A DNA stretch of 64,000 nt from Gaertneriomyces semiglobifer. Taxonomy: Eukaryota; Chytridiomycota; Chytridiomycetes; Spizellomycetales; Spizellomycetaceae. The notes under the pieces are model-generated. The model ran no database searches, was not told the DNA's origin, and worked only from the letters and a program-made list of their open reading frames with translations. Made by a program: the position numbers and the translations under genes. Below are positions 55,010 to 64,000 of the stretch, in pieces. The stretch lies in the NCBI GenBank assembly GCA_025558075.1, contig JAHLKF010000034.1:1-64000 (forward strand). The letters run 5' to 3'. Position 1 is the stretch's first letter; each line of letters begins with the position of its first letter.

Positions 55010-58000
55010 TTACATTCTTGGAGATACGGAGATGGAGTGGCGACTATCAAGATGAAGCTCCATCAAGTTCGCGTTATGCGCTCCTGTAAAACGTTGCAAG
55101 ATCAGTCACAAGAATGATGCCGGAATTTGCAGGGTTGCAATTACCTTGACTGAACCCAATGCGCAACGAATATTCTCGAGGATCCGAATCGAGAGAGCTG
55201 AGACCCCGATTGCGTTCGTATAACTCAAACGTGATCTGAGTTAAATCTGGCAAAAGAGTCACTTAGTAATACCTCCATGAAACGAAATGGCTAGAGCACC
55301 CACAATCCAATTCGTCCACGCCTCCAACTCTGGTAGGCAGTCCACATAACAAAACAATGTTCAGCAAACTGATGATCTTGCTTTCCTTGGTGAAATAGAA
55401 TCTACAACATGGTCGATCGGAATCCCTCGCCTCTTGCAGATCGGCCACCAGCTGTCGCAGCAATGTAACACTGCTAAGAGTTCCAATTACCAGCTTCTCA
55501 TCATCTTCGATACCATACTCCTTCGGTGCAATGAAGTCAAACATAACTTTGGATTTTTGGTATAGTGCTTTCAATGGAGTGTGACCTTCTGTTGGCGATG
55601 CAAATATGGCTTCGCAAAAATCGCGATTATGTATCAAATCGTACTTCAGGGAGTCGTACAATTCAGACACTTTTGAGGGTTCGAAGGAATGCCTTTCCAC
55701 ATCGCAGAAGTCCTTGATCAGTTTCTCCCAACGTTCTTTAAACAGCCATGGAGTCTCGGCACAACACCATCGGCGCTGAATACTTTCGACATCCAAGGTA
55801 GTGTAATTCGTACGCATGATGTCGCGCAACCCGCGCAGCAACTCCATCATCTCGGCCACAAACGCAACCGGGTCCCCGCCTTGCCCTTCTCCTTCTAAAA
55901 CCATCGACCGCGGGTGTAACGGATTCAGTATGTCCTGTAATCGGGCTTTGACAATCTCCATTTGCTCCTTAGCAGCATTAGAATCGTCCAGCATCTCCTT
56001 GGACACTTTGATGGATCCTTCCGGCACGTCAGGAAGGTTGAGCAAGTGTCGAATGAATATATCAGCTGTTGCTGTGACGCGAGGCTCAGAGGAGCTGTAA
56101 ATCCGGACGTCTCCTAGAAGGTCCCGATTGATAATTTGCAGATCTTTCCTAAGGTTTTCGCCAAAGTCTTTTGTCTGATGCCTTCCTCCATGTGTAAATT
56201 CGCCACCCCACTTTACAATCAATTGCACCTTCTTCAAAGTCTTGTCCACCTTGTCGTAAATGGGCTTCACTTGTGCCTTTGTTCCAGACAATTGGCCTTT
56301 CGCATCCAACACTTCTTTTAACTGAGAAAGAAGCGTGGCGTCTTCTGTCTTTTCTTCCGAAGAGTTTTTCCATGCATCAAACAACAGGTTGAGCTTCTCC
56401 GGCTTCTTGAGAACAACTTCATCCTTTTTCCCATTGAGCAGCTGTCGGAAATGTGGTCCCGAAAACACGAACTTCATTTTTTGCTTTGGTGTCCGATCGG
56501 CATGTCGTAACACAGAAAAGAAGGCCTTTAACCGCCACTGGTTTTCGATGCTGAGCTCTTTGTGAAGTTTCCCGGGTTGAGCTGTGCCATGTTCCAAGAA
56601 TAACTGCCTCAACTCCTTGCTGCACTTGTCGTAATAGTCATCATTGCCTTTAACAAAGGACCAGCCATTGACGTCGATGACAAGGGTGCGTCCGTCAACG
56701 CGCAACAGGTCGAAGCCGCATACGGTTTGGCCAAATGCGGCACCAACGCGCCTGGATATCTCCATTTCTTCAGGTGTGAGCTCTATCACGTAACGAATCT
56801 CCTTGCCTTCCGCGTTACGCCGGACAACGCCGTCAACTACAGGTGACCTGCATGGGACATAAGCGATGCTGTACACATGACGCCTGTCAGCGTAGCCAAC
56901 ACTTACTTTCGCGTCTCAGCATGCGTGTATCGTTCCCCTACACTATACACCTTGATATCCTCGGCATTATCCACATTCATGAACTCTTCGTAAATGTACG
57001 AGCCTTCCTTTCGAATATCAACCAAGTCTGGACAGAACTCGCTGGATTTATTGCCAATCTAATCACAGTGATTAGTGTCATGCCGGGTTCTATTAGAGTC
57101 CACCTTGGCTACTCACTTTTCGGAATAGCTTGCGCACACCGCCACCCATGGCTTGGGAATAATATATCCAAATGTTATGGTTTTCGCCGCTAACAGGTTT
57201 CTCAACAAAAGGCTTCTTGATGACCTTGTCGCCAATCCGGAGTGTGTCAGCGTCAACCATTTCTATCGGTTCCTCCACAGCTACTGGTGACTGGACGCCT
57301 AGTTTCTTCAACCTCTCTTGAATATCTGCTGACGGCGAGGCCATAACGCCTCTTTGTGCTATCAATCTCCGTGGAGTGGGTACCCCTATAATGTCCAATA
57401 TACGAAGCACTAGTCGCCGGTCCCAAAGAAGCTCTTGCATTGGTAGATCATTGACGCAATACGGCCGGCGGAGCTTTACGTATTCGATCGCTTTGTGAAG
57501 TGGGAATCCCTTCGAGAAGAAAGATATCAAAAAGTCACAGCTAGGCCAGTTCTTTACATCTATATTCCGGATTGCGTGTGAGTGCCACCTCGATCTCGCG
57601 CTCATAATCATCAGATGAACAAACCTTCGTCCAAGATCACTTTGTCACCAAAGATGACCGCTTCGAACTCGCCACTAGACAGCAACCGGTTCAAGATGTT
57701 ACGCATGGGTTTTGACCGAGCTATCAATCATCTTCATTCAGTCCTGTGTACACGCCGGAGAAACCATCTGTACAGTACACACACCTTTTGTATCCATCGC
57801 GCATACGCCAATGATCCCTAGTCAACTGTACACATTAGAACTAGAATAACGTTGCTCATGTTCCTACTAGAAACAACCCACATTGCGGGCTGGCCTTGTC
57901 TCGCTTGGATTCAGAGAGCGACGACACGGACGTGAGCGGAGTCGCCGTCCCCGGACTGGAAGCCCGCACCGACCCCCCATCCACGGAGGTCGTTATGATG

Positions 58001-58032
58001 GACGGCGGTCTGGTCTCGTTCGTATTCTGCAT
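55010..58032 (-). CDS. Diphosphoinositol pentakisphosphate kinase (Vip1/Asp1/PPIP5K)
   Basis: Eight exons (58032-57882, 57817-57785, 57720-57625, 57559-57117, 57058-56907, 56847-55304, 55246-55145, 55083-55010) total 2595 nt, 864 residues. The N-terminal ATP-grasp kinase has [59 protein letters not shown] and [14 protein letters not shown]. The C-terminal histidine-phosphatase-like domain has [15 protein letters not shown] (RHxxRxP) and [23 protein letters not shown], and ends near [12 protein letters not shown] and HSISVSPRM. The kinase adds the 1-position pyrophosphate to InsP6 and InsP7; the other domain hydrolyses it. It regulates phosphate signalling, polarity and microtubules in yeasts. 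The start chosen is the only ATG in its open frame; an untranslated first exon could lie further up. Confidence 0.93.
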
Positions 58033-58271
58033 TTCGTCGCGCACAGTCCGTACCAATGCAGGGAGCCCCTCTCCAATTCCAGATCCAGCGCTGCGTTCCT
58101 CAAAAGGAAGAGACGTCAGTGAAGCGACGAGGCGGGGAAAGGCGACGACCGCGCACAGCTTTCTTATCGGTACCAAAACTTAATAGTTGGTATCAATAAC
58201 ACTTCAACGCGTGAGCGCCAAGGTCATTCGCTTCCAACACTGCGTTTGCAGGTAAGGAGACGTAGGTCAAG

Positions 58272-58946
58272 ATGCCCGGAAGGTTGGAGGAACTAGTGAG
58301 CGTCCGGTTTAGGGCGCTTTGCAATCAATGTGGAGTCTCCGACGGCGTGGCAGCTCGCTGGGATGCCATCATAAGCCAGCGGTATACCGAACCGCAGCGA
58401 TGCTACCACACCCTGCAACACATTCACGATATGCTTGACCTCCTTGAGCAGTCTGCAATGTCAGTGCAGGATCCGATTGCCCTCCGTTTGGCTATTTTCT
58501 TTCATGATGTCATCTATGATCCAGTGTCCAAAAGTAACGAGTTGGACAGCGTCACAACGTTCAATCAATTTGCTTCCGACGCCGGCCTGGACGATGAACT
58601 GATCACCACAGTTGGCTGCTACATTTGCTGTACCATTCGTCACACCCTCTCCAACGCATCTGAATTACCTGCCTCCTTGATGAATGATCCGAAACTTTTC
58701 TTGGACCTTGACTTGGCAGTCCTAGGCCGACCTGATGACGGGTACAATCGCTATGCTGATGAGATACGGCGCGAATACTGTCACGTCTCAGAACCGGATT
58801 ATTGCACTGGTAGAGCGGCCGTTTTGAAGGGCTTCTTAGCCCGCGAGCGTCTGTATTTCACCGAGTACTTCAGGGACACACTGGAGGCTCGTGCTAGGAG
58901 CAACGTTGCGAAAGAAATTCAGCGCCTGGAGCAGAAGGCACCGTAA
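58272..58946 (+). CDS. HD-domain predicted metal-dependent phosphohydrolase (COG4339 type)
   Basis: A single exon of 224 residues. Helical, with the HD-superfamily metal residues in RYTEPQRCYHTLQHIHDML (about residues 37-55) and in IFFHDVIYDP (about 76-85), plus CCTIRHT and FLDLDLAVLGR. The pattern YxxxxRxYHxxxHI and FHDxxYDP is that of bacterial COG4339 proteins, also found in some fungi. The reaction is unknown; a nucleotide or related phosphate hydrolysis is the family guess. It diverges from the Vip1-type gene with 239 bp between starts. The absence of introns and the mainly bacterial family could indicate transfer. Confidence 0.85.
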   Translation: MPGRLEELVSVRFRALCNQCGVSDGVAARWDAIISQRYTEPQRCYHTLQHIHDMLDLLEQSAMSVQDPIALRLAIFFHDVIYDPVSKSNELDSVTTFNQFASDAGLDDELITTVGCYICCTIRHTLSNASELPASLMNDPKLFLDLDLAVLGRPDDGYNRYADEIRREYCHVSEPDYCTGRAAVLKGFLARERLYFTEYFRDTLEARARSNVAKEIQRLEQKAP

Positions 58947-59457
58947 AAGGAGCTTCAGCTGATGGTTCTATTGTTCGGCCGTTGACCAGCCAGCTTGTGG
59001 AGCGAGTCCATCTCACCTTTTGCCACCCGTGGAACCGCCATGTGTAGCATTGATTCTCTGGAACATATGGTTTAAGTCAAGTAATATAGTTTGCGTTAGA
59101 GAATAAGTTGATAGATGTAGAGTAGAGTATACGTCTTCGGAACACATGTTGAATGAGCATACGTTATCTGGTGAAATGCCACAACCGCCGTGAGCATGAT
59201 TTGTTGCTGGCCATACCTGGTCTATCACTGCTACCGGCTCTTATGGTTACGACCAACGGTTGGTCTACAAAGAACGCTAACCTCGGTATGTCCATTGAAA
59301 ACCGCTGCCTAGCAGTGGCCAGTGGGAAAACCCATATTACCGGCACATTCGCTGCGTGCATCATCATTGTCTACACACTTAACAGCATATGTATGGGTAT
59401 ATCAGTTTCTCTTTTTCATAATCCCTGTGCAGGCCGTAAACAGATATCACAATGTCC

Positions 59458-59736
59458 TTATGAGAAGGCATGTGCACGAGGAACTATGATTATACGGGCC
59501 AACAGATCCTTATGTTTGCGAGAGGCAAGTGCAGACACGATAGGGCCCACAGTCTCAGTGGATTGGCAGAGTTGCCGTAGCTTCTGAAGGAGTGAGTTCA
59601 TTCCAGGGATCTGCCAAACAGATATGCCCATGTAAAACCCAGGTCCAAGGGCTCCTGTAAAGGGAGCTGTGCTGTGCGGAAAAGCTGGACATGTAGAGGC
59701 TGGTGACGGAAGCCCCTTACGAGAGGGCATGGACAT
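59458..59736 (-). CDS. Possible small gene, unknown product
   Basis: 92 codons from ATG 59736, Pro/Ser-rich at first, then GPGFYMGISVWQIPGMNSLLQ and a helical end. Composition looks coding, and the neighbouring minus-strand frame 59164-59367 could be a later exon, but I found no donor/acceptor pair that joins them in phase. No family recognised. If real, it shares a promoter region with the BTB gene. Confidence 0.28.
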   Translation of the reverse strand: MSMPSRKGLPSPASTCPAFPHSTAPFTGALGPGFYMGISVWQIPGMNSLLQKLRQLCQSTETVGPIVSALASRKHKDLLARIIIVPRAHAFS

Positions 59737-59784
59737 CGTTCCATGTTCAGGGACGATGCAACAAATGGGGATTGCCTATTGAGC

Positions 59785-59792
59785 ATATATAA
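59785..59792 (+). promoter_or_regulatory. TATA box of the BTB-domain gene
   Basis: TATATAAG lies 69 bp upstream of the ATG at 59861. A TSS about 30 bp further on would leave a leader of roughly 40-50 bases. It is the clearest TATA element I saw in the window. Confidence 0.6.
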
Positions 59793-59860
59793 GAGGGCCT
59801 TATTTGCGTCGCCAGCGGTGGGAAAATAAGCAACAGACTTGGACAGGACCCACACATACC

Positions 59861-60493
59861 ATGTCGACAGAAACAATCATCAAGCTTCAAGTCGGCGAAC
59901 GTCGGTTCGTCACGACCAAGGAGACTTTAATACGGAAAAGCATCTACTTCGATGTACTCTTGGGTGAAGACTTCAAGAAGCCGGATTCTAGCTTGGATGG
60001 TCACATCTTTGTCGACAGAAGTGGAGATTTGTTCGAACATGTCCTGCAATACATGCGTACAGATAAACTGCCCCTCTTCCATGATCCTGCAAATGGTTTC
60101 AATCACGGATTATATACGCAATTGCGAGACGAAGCAATATTCTACGGAATGTCGGATTTGGACGACCAGCTCAAGAACAAGAATTACATATACCTGGTGA
60201 CTACCCACTTTCAAATTTTGACTTTCCCGGCCACGATCGACGGACAATCTATGAACTTGGAATTGACAAAGGAGCTTAGAGCAGTATCAACGCCTAATCG
60301 CACAGTGAGCCTGGTTCAACAGCTGGCTTACTCCGCCGAGGCATATCATTGTGCCCGCCACAAGGATCACACGAGCCCGGAACAATGCTTCCCAGGATGC
60401 CGTGGTACGAAAGGACAGCATGATGGCAGCCGCGCATCGTGGCGAAACAAGACGTTCATGCAGACTGTGCTCCGCATCACAAATTATTATTAG
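59861..60493 (+). CDS. KCTD-type BTB/POZ (T1) domain protein
   Basis: A single exon of 210 residues. The N-terminal T1/BTB domain shows IIKLQVGERRFVTTKETLIR, SIYFDVLLGEDF, DGHIFVDRSGDLFEHVLQYM and RTDKLPLF, the KCTD order VxLNVGGxxFxTTxxTL...DxxIFIDRDxxxFxxIL. The part after residue 95 has LRDEAIFYGMSDLDDQLK, which fits the end of the domain. The remaining 100 residues hold a His/Cys cluster (AYHCARHKDHTSPEQCFPGC) of unknown meaning, perhaps a metal site. KCTD proteins often serve as cullin-3 adaptors; there is no membrane helix, so it is not a channel. Confidence 0.85.
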   Translation: MSTETIIKLQVGERRFVTTKETLIRKSIYFDVLLGEDFKKPDSSLDGHIFVDRSGDLFEHVLQYMRTDKLPLFHDPANGFNHGLYTQLRDEAIFYGMSDLDDQLKNKNYIYLVTTHFQILTFPATIDGQSMNLELTKELRAVSTPNRTVSLVQQLAYSAEAYHCARHKDHTSPEQCFPGCRGTKGQHDGSRASWRNKTFMQTVLRITNYY

Positions 60494-60916
60494 TCAGCGT
60501 ACGTTTACACCAGACGTATCTGTCCCGGTGTCCTATTTGTACACAATCATGAAAAGCGCGACATATTACATATGTGTCCCTATTACCGTACATCTACTTC
60601 AGCTCACCACCTCCTCTCTCTCCTGGTTCCAGCCGACAGTGGAGGTGTTCCCACCTCCACTCTATGACTATGGCTGGTAGTTTTGCGAGCACCGGGTTTG
60701 GGCACGTCTTCGAGCGGATGACAGTCGAGTAAGTGGTATACGGCTTCGTATCGCACGTTAGGGTATGTGCGAAGTCGCGAAGGTGGGCGGGATGATTTTA
60801 GTCTAAAGAATTCAGGCTGATTTTGAGAAGGTTAAAAAGCATGAGGGAAAACATGCGTTAGTCAATAACAGAAAAAGGAAAAACTTCAATCGCATCAATG
60901 CGTCAGTGGGGGAGAG
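60494..60916. other. Intergenic region between convergent genes
   Basis: About 420 bp into which the BTB gene and the WD40 gene both end. It contains a 10-bp inverted match around TGGAGGTG/CACCTCCA near 60640-60660, which could form a small hairpin. An acceptor-like TTTAG near 60805 on the minus strand leaves open a further exon of the WD40 gene. Confidence 0.35.
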
Positions 60917-63900
60917 TCAAAAATGGTTTACCTTATCTTCACTACTGGATGTCAAATCGGGGGTAATGGTCCAGTCCACGGCAGACATCCTTTTTCGGTA
61001 CACCTCACACATCTTCTTCACGACTTTTGCTCTCAACGCACGCACCCGAAGTCGTTTCATAGTCTCCTCGCTCTCCCCCTGCACGTCCTCCGCCACATCC
61101 ACATCTCTGGCCAACCCTCTCCACGTGTCGATCACGCTCTTTTTCAAGGATTCTTGGTGTCGCTGCATAATCCGTTCGCGTTGCTCTTCGAGCTTGGACG
61201 CTTGGCGCAGGTCGTCGGGGAGCGGGGCGTAGGTTGAGGGTGCTAGGATATGCCACGGGGTGGACTGGCCAAATGTGCCAATGTAAGTGCCGGAGAGGGT
61301 CCACACTCGGATGGCACCGTCTTTGGAGGAAGTGAGAAGTGTTGAGTGGGGCTTGGCATATGAGACACTGTTGGGAAAGGCAAATCTGTAAGTGTTGTTG
61401 TGCTTGAAAGATAATGGAAAGTACCGGCGTCACCTGGTGATACATTGGGTGTGTGCCCGCCAGGCGTGTGCGGGTTTGAAAAGATCGGTGAGGTCGTTGG
61501 AACTGTGAATAATGTCCATATTTACGTCCAGCACCTTGAAAGGAGAAGGAAAATAAATAAGTATTTGGCTTAAATTAAAGTTTTGTTTGTACATTCAATG
61601 ACTGAGGACCCGCTTCCCAAAAAAACGAAAGCATGCATGCTGCAAACTGGCAACACTTACTTTTAGGTGTCCTCGAATCCCTCCAACAACCAATATCCAC
61701 CCCTCACCTTTGTTCACCAATTCCATGGTAGACAGGCCTTCCTCCGTCACACCCAGCGCCATCTCATACACCATTGTCCCCTCACCAACATCCCAGACTC
61801 TCACATTCCCATCTGCATGACAGCTCACCACCCAACACCCTTTTCTCGCGCCCGTCCCACCACCGTCGACTGTCATTCCCGTCTGTGGCAGGAAAAACAC
61901 CTTCTCAACACTCTTTTCCTCCTTACTCCGCAATTCCAAAAATGGCTCTCGCAACACATGCTTGATATACCCACTTTCCAACGACCACACCACAATCGTA
62001 CCATCCACACTCGCAGTGCACACCATCGCCGGCGGACAAAACGCCACGCTCGTAATATCGTCTTGGTGGCCCTTATGTCCGCTCTCCATTATTCTAATTG
62101 GATGAGCATCAAAGTCCTTGGGGTCGTCGAGCCAGATGACGACGCGGCGGTCCCAGCCTACCGAAAGAATGTACTTGTTGGTGCCCATTTCGATGTAGAT
62201 GATGTCGGTTGTTTCTGTGGGAGAGGGTTTGTGCAGATTGCGGAGTGGTTGGCCGTTGTTGAAGTTCCACATTTTGAGGTGGGCGTCGCGAGAGCCTGTG
62301 ATGAGTCGGCGACGGGAGAGGTCGAAACACATGGCGGTCAATTCGAAAGACTGCGTCGGCGTGGTGCGAATATGACGGAAGGGAGAGCGTACCGGACAGT
62401 GGTTGGCGTGACATCAGATAATGAAGTAAGAAGAAAGAGAGAAACAGAAAGTGAGCGCTTGGAACAGTCTAGGGTCCCATCAAAATCAAATATCGAAAAT
62501 GGCCGCTCTCCTAATCCACCACACTCTTCGTTCTTCGTACTCACCCCATGTGCATTTCCATACCCAAACCCCCTCTCCCCTCGCTCCAAATCCCACACTC
62601 CCACACTCCCATCCGTACCACAGCTCACAACCTGATTGAACTCCTCATTATATAATGCCGCAACCACACTCGCATGATGACTCCGCTCCCCGCCACCACC
62701 GCGCTTGCTTTTGCTCTTATACAGCGGGTAGATGGACAGCTTGATGTCTCCAAGAATCAGCTGGTTGTTGTGGTCGTCGTACACAAGGAGCGGGGTTTCG
62801 TCGGGGTAGAAGGAGGAGTGGAGGATTGAGGAAGAGGAGATGGGAGAGGAGAAGGTTTGTAGCTGAGTGAGGGACCGGGCGGACCAAACTTTGATCACCT
62901 AAAATGAAGAAAGAATACGGGTATCTGTGAATTTCCTATCGCCAGATCCTCTTTTTCGGTGCACTCTTCTGCGGTGCTTACCTTGTCTTCTGAATAGCTG
63001 ATGATGTGCCCTTCATCATGGTTCACAGTGATACATGTGATGCATGCATTATGTCCTGTCAAGCTTCCAGCCGGTTTGCTCAACACGTACGGGTTCCACA
63101 AGCGTCTACACAATACGCAGAAGAAGTCAAAGACAGCACTGTTAGCATATTCCACCCTCGCACTCTTTAAACAACCCAAAAAAGGCCCAAATGCTGACTC
63201 ACATCACTTTATCCCTTCCGCCAGTTACCAGAAAACTCGGGCGCCGACAAAACTCAAAACACTTGACACCTTTGTTGACGCTCACACTCCGCCAGACCTT
63301 TCTCTCCAGATCACCAAAACATAGACTCTTAGACTCACTGCCCGCGCAACTCACGAAACACGTCAGCTCCTCAAAGTACTTGACACTCACACACCAATCG
63401 TTGTGAACTTTTTTCCTGTACATGCTGGCGCCGTGACGTTTTTGCGCGTCGCGTTTGGAGAGTTTTGTCGGAGTCAGAACGGCTTCGGAGGAGGAAAAGG
63501 CAGAGGAAGGGGCGTGCTCGCTTTCGAGCAGGAACTTTTTGGTAAACGTCAGGTGATTGATGTATCCCCCATCGTCTCCCCAGAGGAGAAAAGAGGTGTC
63601 GGTATCGAGATGGCCGTGGGTGATGGAGAGCGGGTTATGTTCAAGTTGAGAGATAACGGCTGTTTGGCGCGGCTTAATAGAGAGGATGTCCCATATGCAT
63701 AACCTTTTTGCAACCGACGCGTTAGTACTATACGCGAGAACACTTAACCGTTCGTGCTACGTACTGCCGATCATCGGTGACAGTCACCATTTTATTCCAG
63801 TCGGAGAGGTAAGTAGCATCGCTGATCCATGCGCTTTTGCGTGTGCTAAGGCTCCCGTGTGCGCCAGGGTCGTGAAGGTGGACCAGGCGTTGAAGTCTTA

Positions 63901-64000
63901 GGGAGTTGGACCAGAGAGAAATCGTTCCTTCTCGACTAAACAGAGCGCCGTATGAGGACCCATCAACAGCCTTCAATGCACTCGTTTGAATGCCGAACTG
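60917..64000 (-). CDS. WDR49/WDR64-like WD40-repeat protein (5' end outside window)
   Basis: At least eight exons: 64000-63765 (open to the right), 63703-63203, 63105-62982, 62898-62545, 62350-61661, 61534-61434, 61385-60917. A total of about 820 residues is visible. WD-type blades are clear: ISLWSN, RLWNPYVLSKPAGSLTGH, VIKVWSARSLTQLQTF, GSVGVWDLERG, HLKMWNFNNGQPLRN, RVVIWLDDPKDF, GTIVVWSLESGYIKHVL, NVRVWDVGEGTMVYEM and AIRVWTLSGTYIGTFGQ. After the last blade a charged helical tail has SLKKSVIDTWRGLARDVDVA. The spacing and the TYIGTFGQ segment resemble the ciliary WDR49/WDR64 group. The stop at 60917 follows a possible donor GTAAAC, so a further exon may exist. Confidence 0.78.

Larger units (their letters stand above)
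58947..59860. other. Region between HD hydrolase and BTB gene
   Basis: Open frames occur on both strands but none is convincing. The plus-strand one (59153-59587) shows no domain. The minus-strand one (59458-59736) is listed separately. The last 80 bp before 59861 hold the TATA element described below. Confidence 0.35.

Noticed and set aside
61667..62635. 322-codon plus-strand ORF opposite the WD40 gene
   Set aside because: The WD blades are clearly on the minus strand with in-phase introns; the plus frame is Pro/His-rich antisense.

Overview
The window looks like a zoosporic (flagellated) early-diverging fungus, most likely a chytrid. Most genes are split by short GT-AG introns of about 56-76 bp, many with a CTNAC-type branch site just before the acceptor. 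Gene content is fungal: the Img2-type mitochondrial ribosomal protein, Gon7, a Bre4-like FUSC protein, Pex14, a DysF peroxin and a Vip1/Asp1 kinase. A DNAJB13-type radial-spoke co-chaperone and a WDR49/WDR64-type WD40 protein are usually kept only by organisms with motile flagella. Genes are dense on both strands, often in divergent pairs 190-270 bp apart. The species is inferred, not shown.

Layout. 1-5.6 kb: the 3' end of an LSD1-like amine oxidase, an unrecognised seven-helix membrane protein, MED11, and two gene-poor stretches. 5.6-9.1 kb: an intronless 1142-residue protein of about 33-residue repeats with a recent 102-bp expansion. 9.3-19.3 kb: metabolism and transport, with a bacterial-type phosphoketolase, a FUSC transporter-like protein, a Hal2-type bisphosphate nucleotidase and alanine aminotransferase. 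20-33.5 kb: mL49, eIF3m, a solute-binding-protein/transmembrane/SH3 chimera, a glutaredoxin-like protein, calmodulin, a serine-rich unknown, a promethin-like lipid-droplet protein, LSM8 and DNAJB13.

33.7-44.1 kb: an ArsB/NhaD-type permease, a DysF peroxin and Pex14 arranged tail to tail, an unknown acidic protein, a Pdx1/E3BP-like protein with no lipoyl domain and a dead catalytic motif, and an HDAC8/Hos1-type deacetylase. 44.8-47.5 kb: an accessory-looking block with a coiled-coil unknown and a packed minus-strand set of intronless, frame-disrupted ORFs around a papain-like protease. 48-64 kb: a CCDC137-like nucleolar protein, an RWD/Gir2 protein, Gon7, CSN7, an IQ-motif coiled-coil protein, the Vip1/PPIP5K kinase, an HD-domain hydrolase, a KCTD-type BTB protein, and the WDR49-like gene, which runs off the right edge.

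The most unusual item is the gene at 23198-25852. It looks like a bacterial-type extracellular sugar-binding domain joined through one membrane helix to a cytoplasmic SH3 domain, so a possible nutrient receptor. Next are the seven-helix protein at 946-2144 and the decaying protease block at 45.8-47.5 kb. Exon structures were assembled by hand from splice consensus, reading phase and remembered family conservation. Where all exons are given, their lengths sum to whole codons. No database search was run.
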